In this document: positions 10,715 to 20,818 of the stretch, in pieces | Numbering within the stretch: the stretch's first letter is position 1 | Layout of the letters: every line of letters starts with the position of its first letter | Origin: Kappaphycus alvarezii | Lineage: Eukaryota; Rhodophyta; Florideophyceae; Gigartinales; Solieriaceae | Length of the DNA stretch: 64,000 nucleotides | NCBI GenBank assembly: GCA_002205965.3 | Contig: NADL03000554.1 | Location: forward strand, 186,001 to 250,000 | Direction: 5' to 3' | Translations under genes and position numbers: made by a program | The notes under the pieces: model-generated | What the model was told of the DNA's origin: nothing | Seen by the model: the letters and a program-made list of their open reading frames with translations, nothing else | The model's database searches: none

Positions 10715-11239
10715 ATGGAGATACAAGGACTTAATGCAATAGTGGTCCCAAAATGATTACGCACGGTGCATGAAAGTTCGCTACGTGCCAGTTTCTCTGA
10801 TGTAAAAAGCATTATAAGTATATCAGGGGCCAATTTAACTACAAGCAGAATTAATGATCCTTTTGAACTCATTAAAAACAATTGGGGTATATAAACGACT
10901 GATTTCAATCCGAAGTCAAAGAATGTATTATCCGAGTGTATGTGCCATTTTGCATTCGCGTTGACTAGGCCATATGAAACAGACAGGAATAACCAATAAA
11001 AGGATTTTCCGAGCATTCCCGAGGAGGTCTGACATAAACATCTCGTAGTGCTGATCCAGATTGTAAAAAGGCAGACTTGACATAAACTTTTGATAAATTC
11101 CATTTAAGAATTGTAGCAATCGATAAGAGAATTATATTTGCCAGCAGAGAACAGGATTCCGAATCAGTTCTTAAATTATTTTTCTCCTTACCCTCAATTT
11201 CCATGCGGAGCAATTCGAGCATTGTAGTAATATTTTACA
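10715..11239. other. AT-rich, no gene supported
   Basis: Overlapping minus-strand frames exist, but their composition is that of AT-rich noise and no motif is visible. Confidence 0.35.
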
Positions 11240-11790
11240 TCATCCAAAATTTTTATTTTGCAGAAAATGTGACTGGATATTACATTTGAGGCAGGTGGAA
11301 TTTTGAAACATGAATTTTTGAACAGGTACTGACAAAATTATTTTCTTCCGTATTGCATGCATTTGAAATAATATGAGATGGAAGTCTAGATGCTTGATGA
11401 AGTAAAAATTCTTTACATTCAAACCTTTTGTAATAAAAACTCAGATCTTTTTGTTCATATGATTTCAATTCCGTTCCAGGTAACAACTCGATTCCATGTG
11501 CATCAATTCCACCATTTTCATCAATAGGGATATGAATTAATTTTTCAGGGTGTAGGAAGTTAGGTTCGGATTCCATCGGAACATGTTCAAGGGATAATAT
11601 TTTCAGATTCTGATAAATTTCCATCGCTTTCTGATTCATTATATTTTTCGACTGCAGCTTTCATATTTTGGTTAAATTTACCATCATCAGAATGATCGTC
11701 AAAATTGTTTTCGCGCACGTTCTTCACTTCTTTAATATTTGTTTCATCAGAATTATCTTCCACAGAGTATTCAATAAACTGATTCAATAA
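11240..11790 (-). pseudogene. Unidentified coding-like sequence downstream of the integrase remnant
   Basis: Two minus frames, 11787-11587 (acidic, Asn/Asp/Glu-rich) and 11639-11280, nearly abut and read in the same direction as the integrase at 12921-12083. They may be the continuation of that retroelement's polyprotein after the integrase. No reverse transcriptase motif is visible. I do not recognise them. Confidence 0.3.
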
Positions 11791-12082
11791 ATCATTTGCC
11801 TTTTAGATTTGGCATGTTAGTTCATTAGATGAAACGGAATGTCGGACATCTTCATTTTCCGCATGTATAAATTTTCTATTGGATCCAGTTACTGTGACAA
11901 TAACAGATTTTTTGTCGAATTTCAATACTGGTTTGGGCGATGAGCAAAATCATCTTTTCTGATTTGGTAGATGAGTAAAGCATTCCACAATATCGCCAAC
12001 ATTAATTGGAATATCGGTCACAGACTTTGATTTTAGAAAAGATCTAAAATCCTTTTGGCTAATAGCTCATTATAAGCTTCTC

Positions 12083-12921
12083 TTAAATCATTTGGTAAAC
12101 TTCGAGGACCAGAATTACCAATGGGTCAAGAGTGACCAGTGGAAAGCTCGTATGAAGAAACGACATTATTTCCATATAAATCATTCGATATTTGCAACAT
12201 TCGAGCATAAGAACCGTATTACTTGCAGAAGAATCGGATATTTTTAAACGGATATAAATGTATCTCAATATTTTATGTTTTGACTCTATAGATTTTTTTC
12301 GTTGCGGCGGGAACCGATAGAACAAAATGAAATTCCTATTTCCTCAAGGTAGATCCTGACAATATCATTGTCAAACGCCTGATCTCCCATTAAATTGTTA
12401 GGGTCCCAAAATGGTGTTAACGAGCGAGTCTCAATACAATTAATGCAATTTTTCATCTTTAAGGAGGGCACTATTGAACCAGTTGAATACCTAGTAACTG
12501 AGTCTATAATGTGAAAAATATCCAAGTTTTCCACAAAAAAGTGAGCTACACAAACCAATTCATTAAATCCGCGAGACATAGAGCTAAAGATACTGCACGA
12601 GGATGAGATGGTTTTTTGTGACATCGCAAAATTTGCAGGAGGCAAATATGCTTGATAAATATTTTTGCATTCATTGTCCCATATAAAATTTCTTTGGAAC
12701 AATAGTTTTATATCATCATAATTTGAGTGACTACATACATGTTTGTGAACCCTGTCCGTCATATGAATAATATTTGATTTTCTTGCGATATTTCTTCCAG
12801 TAACCCATTGCGATGATCCACTGATTATTAGATGCCTTATTTTAACCTGATTTTTATGTCTGAAACAGCTGGTAAAAATATTGAAACCGATCATTTTCTT
12901 TTTTACCTTGAGTGTCTCCAC
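12083..12921 (-). pseudogene. DDE integrase remnant of an LTR-type retroelement
   Basis: The minus frame 12921-12286 and its continuation 12325-12083 carry an integrase core. Seen in order: an HFF...FHIIDSVTRYSTGSIV strand region, then FWDPNNLMGDQAFDND (second catalytic Asp in MGDQAF), then RRNEKN and, after a frame change near 12300, IESKHKILRYIYIRL (Glu in ESKH). The position expected for the first catalytic Asp reads VAHFF, an Ala, so it should be inactive even if the frame were whole. The enzyme would join element DNA to the host. A protease-like remnant lies just upstream on the same strand. Confidence 0.6.
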
Positions 12922-12929
12922 TTCCGTAT

Positions 12930-13090
12930 TGCCAGAAGGGCGTGTCCTTAATACAATCAGGAAGTTATCCAGAATTCCATTCCATTCCGATAAAATAAAT
13001 TTTGAAAGTGCTCACAATTCAACAATCCTCATTCCACTATACGGTCCTCCATTATCAAGGAACGGACCTGGGTAAAACTCATTTGATGGA
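12930..13090 (-). pseudogene. Aspartic protease remnant upstream of the integrase
   Basis: On the minus strand about 13085-13020 reads PGPFLDNGGPYSGMRIVEL, close to the retropepsin pattern LDSGAPYS. The active-site DSG is altered to DNG. Its place just before the integrase gives a protease-integrase order. Short and broken, so low confidence. Confidence 0.4.
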
Positions 13091-13466
13091 GAATCAAGCA
13101 CCGTTTTACCCTATGAAATGTTACAGAACCGTAATCATTTTTGTGTTTGATATTTTCTGCATTTCTACTTTAGATGATGAACCTTTATGATAATTTTTAC
13201 TCCCTTGCATTATCTTTTCATAGGCCAATGACCAATTCTCCACATCGGTCAAAAGTTGCTTTTCCTTGAGGCAGCAAAGTCTTCAGCGGATAATATTTGC
13301 TTATCTTCTTATTGAAAGTTTTTCTTTTCTCCATATGTAATATTTGATTGACTTGAGGAAGATATTTTTAAAATTCCATACATTTTATTTGAATTTTTGG
13401 TTGTCATGCACGAATAATATGTGTTATTTCTGAATATTGATCAATTCTATGATATACGGACCAGTC
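13091..13466. other. AT-rich, no gene seen
   Basis: No recognisable frame or repeat. It may be further decayed sequence of the minus-strand retroelement. Confidence 0.35.
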
Positions 13467-14021
13467 TGATGTGCGCAAATTTCGCGCACGAAAAAAAATC
13501 TAGATGAGGACCATAATTGTATACAGTATCGGATTTGGGAAGATATTTTTACAGTTTTGAATTTGCAAGATATATTTTAATTTGGGTGAGTGTGGCAAAT
13601 TCATCGGTTGATTTTTCATTTTAGACACGCTGTCATAGTAGATGTCAGTACAGTTACAGGTGTGGGTGATACTACAAGTAGCTCTGAAAGTCTATATAAT
13701 GGCAACATCAATTCCCACCCCTGGCCGATGGGGCTGGCATGGGTATGGCACCTAGATATTTACCTTGAGGAAATTTCTCCTAATAGTCTATCTGATTCAC
13801 ACGATTCCCGTGAATTCATTTTATGGTTATTAAGTTGTGTTTGAGAACTTTGTGGTAGCCAAAAGTCTATATAAGCCGAGTAAACTGCTTTATTTAGTGG
13901 AGTGAAGCAAGTTGGCAGACAACTTCAAGCCCAGTACCAGATAGTTAGGAAGTGAGAGTGAACTTCAGACCCAAGAAGAATTATTTTACGCTAGTCACTA
14001 AGCACAGGTGGCAGACCCAGC
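13467..14021 (+). mobile_element. Partial Ty3 LTR, short-U3 type
   Basis: Begins TGATGTGCGCAAATTTCGC and runs parallel to the 3' LTRs at 26805 and 62685, through AAAGTCTATATAAGCCGAG and the AAGTTGGCAGACAACTT hairpin. It stops in GGTGGCAGACCC where the U5 should continue. It is cut off by an inverted LTR fragment. Confidence 0.75.
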
Positions 14022-14228
14022 GATTGGAGGAGGAGGTAAGCTAAAAGGGAAAAGGGACTTGATTCGGGGTCGATTCAGAGGGTTAAATACAGTATAAAAA
14101 TATCTAGATAAATGGAAGTAAATTTGGAATGACGGTGGGAGAGTTAGGGCGGATCTGTAGGTTGCTGGATTACAAGAAGGGAGGACCATTTCCTGTATTA
14201 AATTAGGGAGGACCATTTTTGTATTACA
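14022..14228 (-). mobile_element. 5' end of a coding-U3-type LTR, inverted
   Basis: Reverse complement of the start of the 5' LTR at 19280: TGTAATACAAAAATGGTCC at 14228-14210, continuing to the TTAGCTTACCTCCTCCTCC region at 14022. A GGAGGACCATTT segment is duplicated in tandem at the start. Truncated against the previous LTR piece. Confidence 0.7.
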
Positions 14229-14375
14229 GTACGCTTTTGCCTATCTACCGGAATTTTCAGTCCCAATGCAGAGCGAAGTTCTTCATTGCGCAGTAGAACT
14301 GCACTCGCATTTGTACCTGTAATGCAAAAATTTCGAAGAACTAACCAATCTGCGCATGGGTTAGATGACTTAAAA
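14229..14375. repeat. Dispersed repeat of about 140 bp, copy 1
   Basis: GTACGCTTTTGCCTATCTAC to CTAACCAATCTGCGCATGGG recurs at about 42648-42783, also directly beside an LTR end. Origin unknown. It may be a fragment of a longer element that is a frequent neighbour or target of this Ty3 family. Confidence 0.6.
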
Positions 14376-15398
14376 AACATAGGCGTTTGGCACAATAGAG
14401 GTTTAAACGGCTCTTAATCTGACTTAAATGAATGCGTTGGTCATTCTCTCTAGTGAAAAGGATTTTTGGCCCACTGCTGTGCTATTCTATTGTTGTGACA
14501 ATCGAAGTGTTAAGTAATTTGCCCATGATAGGAGCATGAGTGTAAAGAAACCGATGTAGTTTGCAAAACGTTTCGGTTCCGCGCTTTCGAATGACAACTG
14601 CTGTCACTTTCTTCACCTCCACTCAGTCATACTTCGCGGGTATGGGTTTTGCTGCCTATAAATGCATCAGATCCCAGTTGCTGTTCGGTTGAAATGAAAA
14701 AAGCAGCCGGCCGCTATATAGAGCAACATATAGGTCTCCCTCTCAAGTCTCTTCCCCCGGTGTATCCAGATTCGCCGCTGCTCTGTTTCGCTTCTTCACT
14801 GATGACACATGCACAGATATTCCCACTCCGTCGCCTCGTAATCCGTTTCCCATCGCCGTTGTCTTATCCTTAGCCCCGTACCCCTGAAAACCTCGTGACT
14901 TCCGGGGTTTCCGCTAAACCATGCGGAAAGCGTTAAAAAAAATTACCAACAGATTGGTGGCGACGAATAATGTACTCGGCGGCCAATGTTGAGTCTGATC
15001 GCGCTGAGCATTCCAAGATACCCACCTTCACTTCCCTGTCCAGTAAAAGAGCATGCGAGAAGTATTGCGCAAATGAATCGAATGCGATGGAGCGCAGGGG
15101 TACTTTACCCAAGGCACGCATCACCAAAAAATCTTCTTAAAAATAAAGCCTGACGTCTGCCTGAACAGCATGACCGAATGAAACCGAAATATGTCGTCCA
15201 ACGTAACGGGCTCTTCCTCACTCTGACGTAAAAGATTGCTTCTATTAATCTATTTTCTCAATTGTCTCAACAAACTTTTATTGAACAGGATTTCAAAACC
15301 ACAACTGCTATGCACAATGCTATTCACAGCACATTCGGTTATAAGTTTTCCCACTGCGTTTTGCGGAGCAATATTGCCCTGTTCCCCACAACGATGTT
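14376..15398. other. No gene supported
   Basis: Short frames on both strands without recognisable domains. No repeat matched elsewhere in the window. Confidence 0.35.
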
Positions 15399-15920
15399 CT
15401 AAAATTCATCCTCCTCATAACTTATCGACAATCCTCTTGCAATGGCTTCCGAACTGCGGAGGTATCCAGCTGATTCACTCCCCGCGGCACCAGTCTTAGC
15501 AACACCGCTTTCCCTTCCACCTCTCGCCCTGGAACCACCTTGCCCTCTTTCCGCGACTACTTGCACGACCACCACGCCAACTCCGCCCACGCCGCGAACC
15601 CCTTCCATGCCGCGAGCCTCGCTCCACATTCTCCTGAATTGAGTCCAAATCAACATGGGCATGCGTATCTTTAGACTATGAGATGGGCAAGAGTGTGCTT
15701 TTTGCCCCGTGAAACCCCCACAGGAGGTGTCTGGAACGACAGAAGGAAAGAAGTGGCATGATGCAGAACGTAGACAGAATAGGGGGGAAAGAGAATATGA
15801 ATGGTGAGGGTTAGTAATGGGCTTCGGACGATGAGACTGAAACTGTCGCATCTCGGCGAAGGGTTCCTCGATTTGGGATTTTGAAATCGAGGTGCTGCAC
15901 GAAACCATGCCTCGTATCAA
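15399..15920 (-). CDS. Unidentified open frame, 173 codons, doubtful
   Basis: An uninterrupted minus frame with a Gly/Val/Ala-rich centre opposite a Pro/Thr-rich plus frame (15442-15642). GC-rich composition on both strands makes long chance frames likely. No domain, signal peptide or conserved neighbour supports either strand. Confidence 0.15.
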   Translation of the reverse strand: MIRGMVSCSTSISKSQIEEPFAEMRQFQSHRPKPITNPHHSYSLSPLFCLRSASCHFFPSVVPDTSCGGFTGQKAHSCPSHSLKIRMPMLIWTQFRRMWSEARGMEGVRGVGGVGVVVVQVVAERGQGGSRARGGRESGVAKTGAAGSESAGYLRSSEAIARGLSISYEEDEF

Positions 15921-16116
15921 GCCAGTGACTTTAATTATAAAGGCGGCGCAGAAATGTCTTCATTCTGGGTCAAATTGGCCTCCAGAGCAGCCTTTCAGAT
16001 AAGTTTACTCAATACAAGCCATGTAACGGCACTATGCCATTTTTAAGTTGTCGTTAGTATACTGATCAAAAAATCATTAAGAATATTGATTTAATGAAAA
16101 TTTTGGATATTATTTG

Positions 16117-16182
16117 GCACGCTGCGCTGGCTGAGCTGGCATGCTGCGCTGGCTGAGCTTGCATGCTGAGCTGGCTGCGCTG
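16117..16182. repeat. Three 22-bp tandem repeats
   Basis: Units such as GGCATGCTGCGCTGGCTGAG repeat three times with one or two changes each. Small minisatellite with no attached gene. Confidence 0.7.
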
Positions 16183-16284
16183 TCACTGCACTTACAATTT
16201 ATTTTCAATTATTTTAGAGGGGGCTCTGCGCCGTACTGTAGCGGTGCCAATAGGGCACATAGGTACTGTATTGGTGCTACGAAT

Positions 16285-16932
16285 TGTGAGGGTTGAAAAA
16301 TCATATAAGGAGCCGGAAAATATGGATCAGGTGATCCCGACTCTGCAACCAGATGGGGCCGTTCTCAGTGGTCTAGATATTCCCAGGAGGCAAGGAAAAT
16401 TCCAAGCCGTTCGCGGATATTTGTGTGGACTGCCTGGGTGGAATGGATATTTTGGGGGAATTGTTTGGCTATGATCTAGACGACTAAGATATTTAGGAAG
16501 GAATCTAGATATTTATCCTGATGGTGTGTGCTGTTAACCTTTCTCGTTCACACGATTTCAATTGATGCATTTATGGTTCTTAGTATGTTTCTTTGAGACT
16601 TTAGGGTAGCCGAAAGTCTATATAAGCTGAGTAAACTGCTTCCTCCTTGAGAGTCAAGCAAGTTGGCAGACAACTTCAAGCCCAGTCACAAATAGTTAGG
16701 AAGTTGAGAGTCAACTTCAGAGCCAAGAAGAATTTATTTTACGCTAGTTACTAAGCATAGGTGGTAGACCCTGCCCCTTCCATACTTGCTTGTAGTCCAT
16801 TCAAACTGTCTTCCCTATCCACTCCTTTCTGTTCGTTCAACTATACCACGGTAGCACTTTGTCGCTAGCAACACCTCCTTCTTGGGTAATTGGTTCTGAG
16901 GATCTCTTCCCCTGCTGATTTATCCCTATTAA
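16285..16932 (+). mobile_element. LTR remnant with the end of the LTR-encoded ORF
   Basis: From about 16310 it reads EPENMDQVIPTLQPDGAVL and GLDIPRRQGK, the C-terminal part of the acidic LTR protein. It continues into the TATA region (AGTCTATATAAGCTGAG), the paired hairpins and the U5, ending at CTGATTTATCCCTATTA near 16932. The first part of the LTR is missing. Confidence 0.7.
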
Positions 16933-16984
16933 ATTATGCTACACTGTAAATGTCAATGTCATCCCTATGGCGTCTTCTTGACCT

Positions 16985-17095
16985 AAATCTCATCATTGTG
17001 CGGATACTTGATATCATTGATTCATTTGCAAAATTTATGTGTATTTTTTTATCTATTTTGCTGCTTATTGTATGCTTCCGCTGCAAGAGAAAAAT
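16985..17095. repeat. Old dispersed repeat, copy 1
   Basis: CTCATCATTGTGCGGATACT, TTCATTTGCAAAAT and the T-rich stretch after it recur at about 38120-38225 with moderate divergence. Unknown element. The rest of 16933-17394 has no gene. Confidence 0.5.
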
Positions 17096-17394
17096 TTCAG
17101 TTGCGGCCAACATCTTTATTTAACACGAACATTCCGAGTCCTTATTTGGGTAGCTTTAGAAGGTAATTCTTGGTTATTCTAATATATGGAAGATTTGATC
17201 GATTTTTCACATGGGTGCGTTGTGCTGTCGATATAGAGGGATCTGGTAAAGAAACTGGAATTTATCTCCTCAAATCGGAATTTATTCATACAAAATAGTT
17301 AAAGATATAAATAAAAAACCATTTCAGTTAAGAAACTACTGAAATTCCTGAAAGAGGACTTTAACCACCAGTGAATAGAAAATAAAAAATTTAA

Positions 17395-17780
17395 AATATC
17401 GTGTGATATAGGTGATAGAGTATCCACCTTATGAATAGCGTTAGCAATTGCTAATGCACCATTTTCAAACTAAAAATCTGTGTCTGAAATTCTCTTACAA
17501 ATATCAAGAGCTCGTCCAAATAATTGAGATTGTAAGAAAAGACCTTGTACTGCCTTAGGAACCTTATTAGAATTTCATACTGGTAATAAACCATGGACAG
17601 ATTTCCATTTGTGAACAGCATCAAAATGTTTTTCTTGAGATATTTTAGCATCCGTCCAAGGATCCGTGCGAATATCCCATGAAACATGAAACTTTCGGAC
17701 TTGAAGGAAGTTCGGGGCGATCTGGGCCCATAACTGCCAAATAATTGGGATAGGAAGATCCAAAAAATAAATAGTTTCAA
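17395..17780 (-). pseudogene. Possible retroelement gag-like remnant
   Basis: Minus frames read WAQIAPNFLQVRKFHVSWDI, KHFDAVHKWKSVHGLLPV, then in a shifted frame a Leu-rich segment with RALDICKRISDTDF. The style (short helices, WKS...LLPV, repeated Leu) resembles Gag capsid segments, but no zinc knuckle is present. Identification is weak. Confidence 0.25.
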
Positions 17781-17799
17781 CTTGAATAAATAAATAAAT

Positions 17800-17990
17800 G
17801 GGGGAAATTTGGGGTGTTTTAATGCATGAAAAATATGGTCAGCTGTTCCCTGAGGGATGTCGTGATGGTAAAGGCTTACAATGTAAAGAAATGGCAGGAA
17901 GACGTCAAAACGCTAGAAAACTGACGGAGGCCGGCCAACAGGCACGCTGCGTTGGACATTACTGCTGCTGCGGCTCTAAATAAATGCCAC
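17800..17990 (-). repeat. Old NLR-3-like 3' fragment
   Basis: The minus strand carries AAAVMSNAACLLAGL-type codons followed by a diverged 3' unit (TTTTCATGCATTAAAACACC). It is a decayed, 5'-truncated copy. Confidence 0.5.
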
Positions 17991-18459
17991 AATTGGACAT
18001 AGAATGAATGATGAATAGAATACCAAATTTAATGATTGCTGATCGAGGGAATATTTAGATGGCCGAGGATATAAAAAATTATTTCTAACAACTTAGGACT
18101 ACTTATACTGACCCCCACTATAAATAATGAAATAAAGGGTCTATTTTTCTCTCTTATACTCCACACCAGGGTGGACCTACTACAAAAACCAGGTAAGCCG
18201 TAATATAATTTTTGTAGACATGATTCAGGCTCAGCAATAATTATTGCAGTTTTCAGGTAAGCACTCATCCAGATAATATTTGGTTGGAAGTATAAATGCA
18301 ATACTTATAGCCTGTATAATATAAAAATCCAACTGTAGGACAAAAATTATTTCACGCTGAATTCAGCATAAAACAGGGCTACTTTAAAATATATAAAATT
18401 ATTCCTTGATGAATCACAATAAATATAAATTGGGCCTCAATAAAAAATATTGCTCCACA
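17991..18459. other. AT-rich, no gene seen
   Basis: Short minus-strand frames with no motif. No repeat recognised. Confidence 0.35.
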
Positions 18460-19279
18460 ATTCAGCATCACTGTGGGACACCGGAAAGAGATTAAAATAT
18501 TTGTCAATTTCACAGCCCTCACTGCACTCTTGTTTGACCTTCGGGTAGATGCACTGCACAGATTATGGTGGGCTGTCGGCCGCGAAACTTTGCATTTCGC
18601 AAAGAAAGATACAGAACCCTTAGTTGGTTCAATAGACGAGAGGATTCCAATTGCGGCGGAGTTGATCGTGGCACGCAATTATGTACCCATCGTCATGGTA
18701 CAAGAGCTGGAGCAGCATACGGCCCATTTATTCTTCTTCCTTGTCCTGGGAACTTTGGAGTTCTTGGATCTTGAGCATAACAGGGTGCAGAACCAAGTCG
18801 AAGAGAGGCCGCCGCTGTTGTCTCCCTATTGCGTCCCTTGATTGCTTCTGATGGTATGGAGACCAGTCCACAGGAAAGCTGGCTCGAGGGCATAGTAGTA
18901 CGAGACCCACGGTGATAATTCCGAGAGAGGATCCTGTTAGCTTCCAAGGAAGCATCACGACAGCACAGATTAAACTCATTTTCAGTTCTACTTCCAGCAT
19001 GTCATATGCGGAATACCCGTCGAACGCCGTGCACAACTGTGTCGGTTCCAGCTCAAGTGGCTATCCCCATTGAAGGGGCTGAAGGTACTCGACTGCCTTC
19101 GGGGCAGCCCGCTTCATGAGGTAGCTGCATGCCGATCTACGTAGCGTCCCACCCACAGCGATTGGCCGGGGTGTGTTGTCATTTTAGCAAACGGCGTAAA
19201 GGACGCACCGGCTATCCACATAGCCAGATCTGCCGGAGCTCTACCTGCGGCAAGTAAATTCACCTCCCTTGTGAATGCG
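18460..19279 (-). pseudogene. NLR-4 non-LTR element, 3' portion (RT domain)
   Basis: On the minus strand, from the Ty3-A insertion point, it reads TREVNLLAAGRAPADLAMWI then AGASFTPFAK, aligning with VNVLAAGKAPPALAPWIAG of NLR-3. Later come LFDLVLHPVMLKIQ and YHDDGYIIA (motif C region), matching YHDDGYIVA of NLR-3. Several frame changes are present. The element's upstream part resumes at 27522, beyond the inserted LTR retrotransposon. GCATT is duplicated on both sides of the insertion, so the two halves were once continuous. Confidence 0.8.
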
Positions 19280-19678
19280 TGTAATACAAAAAAATGGTCC
19301 TCCCCTCGTGTAATCCAGCAACCTACAACGATCCCGCCCCTAACTTCTCCCACCGTCATTCCAAATTTACTTCCATTTTATCTAGATTTTTATACTGTAT
19401 TTAACCCTCTGAATCGACCCCGAATCAAGTCCCTTTTCCCTTTTAGCTTACCTCCTCCTCCAAATTCGCCTTTTTTTGAGAAGAAGGGCGCAAATGCACT
19501 ACTGCAAAATCCCTTGCAGATTTATTTTACCTATTCCTAATCTATAGAACCTGCCCCGGGAGCCTATTTAAACCCCTTTATTCTAAGTTCCAAATGCCCC
19601 GATCATTTTACTCATCACCCCTCTCCCCCACACACCCAAACACCCTACATTGCCTCCTGTTCCCCAACGTCTATCACA

Positions 19679-20289
19679 ATGACAACCTTCGCCCCTCTGT
19701 CCCTATTTCCAAAAACCGCCCTTCCGTTCCATCAATGGCCTTCGTCTCGCCGCCTACGGGCCAACCGATGCCGACGACTACATCCGGCGGCAAACAAAGA
19801 AGCAAATCATCGAGTTCGTCGCCGCCTCTTCATAGAAGAAGAAGCGAGGGAGGTAAGTCCGGGAGAGGCTGAGAAGGTCGAGGAGGAGAGCGGGGAGTCC
19901 TTCGAGGAATGGTTAGCCCCTGAGCTAGTGTACGAGGCTCAGGAGAGATGAGGAGGAGAGAGAGGAGGATGAGGAGGAGATGAGGAGGAGGAAGGAGGAG
20001 AGGAGGAGGAGGAGGAGGAGGAAGAGGAGGAGGAGAGGAGGAGGAGAGAGAGGAGGATGAGGAGAGGAACAGGGGGCATGGAAAGTGTTGGACTGGTGGG
20101 GCCTGGAATAGAGAGTATGGATCAAGTTGTGCCCACGATGGAACCGGATGGAGATATCTTTAGTAGTCTAGATATCTCCCAGGGGGAAATAGAGAGTTGT
20201 GAGCCATTCGCAGATATTTGTGGGACTGCTTGGACAGCATGGATATTTTAGAGGAGTTGTTTGGATCTGATTTAGAGAATGGGAAATAA
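19679..20289 (+). pseudogene. LTR-encoded acidic protein (Ty3-A copy), frameshifted
   Basis: The U3 codes, in pieces of different frames, a protein also seen in other LTRs. Segments: DNLRPSVPISK near 19680, YGPTDADDYIRRQTKKQ near 19755, an acidic stretch ending FEEWLAPELVYEAQE near 19900-19945, a Glu-rich run from GAGGAG repeats, then ESVGLVGPGIESMDQVVPT near 20080 and LDISQ near 20170. It contains no recognisable enzyme motif. Alternative frames are shadows. Function unknown: acidic and charged, with a short Cys-containing tail. Expression would have to start upstream of the LTR TATA box, or from the 3' LTR of a read-through transcript. Confidence 0.6.
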
Positions 20290-20417
20290 GAGGACCAAAT
20301 TAATTGTTAGTTTCTTAAGTATCTTTTGCTTAGAGTATATTGTCCACACAAAGTATTTTTATGCATTTCTTGGTATCTTCTGTAGTTTTGTTCGGACTTT
20401 AGGGGTAGCCAAAAGTC

Positions 20418-20425
20418 TATATAAG
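20418..20425 (+). promoter_or_regulatory. LTR TATA box
   Basis: TATATAAG within AAAAGTCTATATAAGC, conserved at the same place in the LTRs at 13467, 16285, 27209 and 63093. In the Ty3-C 5' LTR (56303) it is changed to TACATAAG. It fixes the likely transcription start at about 20450. Confidence 0.7.
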
Positions 20426-20459
20426 CTGAGTAAACTGCTTCCTCATGGAGAGGTCAAGC

Positions 20460-20517
20460 AAGTTGGCAGACAACTTCAAGCCAAGTCCCGAGTAGTAGGA
20501 AGTTGAGAGTCAACTTC
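20460..20517 (+). ncRNA. Two adjacent stem-loops at the predicted 5' end of the Ty3 RNA
   Basis: AAGTTG-GCAGA-CAACTT (20460-20476) and GAAGTTG-AGAGT-CAACTTC (20499-20517) share the same stem sequence. Both recur in most LTRs of the family. They lie about 35-90 bases after the TATA box, so in the R or leader region. A role in packaging, dimerisation or strand transfer is only inference. Confidence 0.5.
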
Positions 20518-20731
20518 AGACCCAAGAAAACTTTTTCTTACGCTAGTCGCAGAGCGTCAGTGGTAGACCCTGCCCCTTTTATACTTGCTTGTAGCTTCTC
20601 AACTCTCTTCTATATACACTCCCTTTTGTTCGTTCAACAATACCACGGTAGCACTTTTGTCGCTCGCAACACCTCCTTCTCAGGGTAATTGGTTCTGAGG
20701 ATCTCTTCCCCCGCCGATTTACCCCTATCAT

Positions 20732-20750
20732 TTGGTACTCTTGTGGAGGG
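20732..20750 (+). promoter_or_regulatory. Primer-binding site of Ty3-A
   Basis: TTGGTACTCTTGTGGAGGG directly follows the 5' LTR. TGG matches the CCA end of a tRNA, and the next bases would pair with an acceptor stem ending AAGAGTA-CCA. It is repeated after the Ty3-C 5' LTR at 56619. It is not the common initiator-Met type (TGGTATCAGAGC). Confidence 0.6.
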
Positions 20751-20818
20751 GGTTGCACCCGAGGTATTCGAGTTGAGCAGTAGTAAGGAACACTTCGGGG
20801 GATTTCTTTTCGGTAATC

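Larger units (their letters stand above)
19280..20730 (+). mobile_element. Ty3-A 5' LTR, 1451 bp, coding-U3 type
   Basis: Starts TGTAATACAAAAAAATGG and ends GATTTACCCCTATCA. The U3 holds a CT-rich start, the acidic-protein ORF, the TATA box and two hairpins. R-U5 from about 20450 onward is nearly identical to the 3' LTR at 27240-27521, but everything upstream differs. Relatives with the coding U3 lie at 39578-40588 and 55585-56618. Confidence 0.85.

Noticed and set aside
10928..11222. Minus-strand frames as a membrane protein
   Set aside because: Hydrophobic composition follows from AT-rich codons; no consistent frame, start context or conserved copy.
15399..15920. 173-codon minus frame as a real gene
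   Set aside because: No domain, Gly/Val-rich composition and an opposing open frame; listed only as doubtful.
19930..20060. GAGGAG run as an independent microsatellite
   Set aside because: The same purine-rich run occupies the same place in other LTRs and codes the Glu-rich middle of the LTR protein, so it is part of that ORF although it expands easily.
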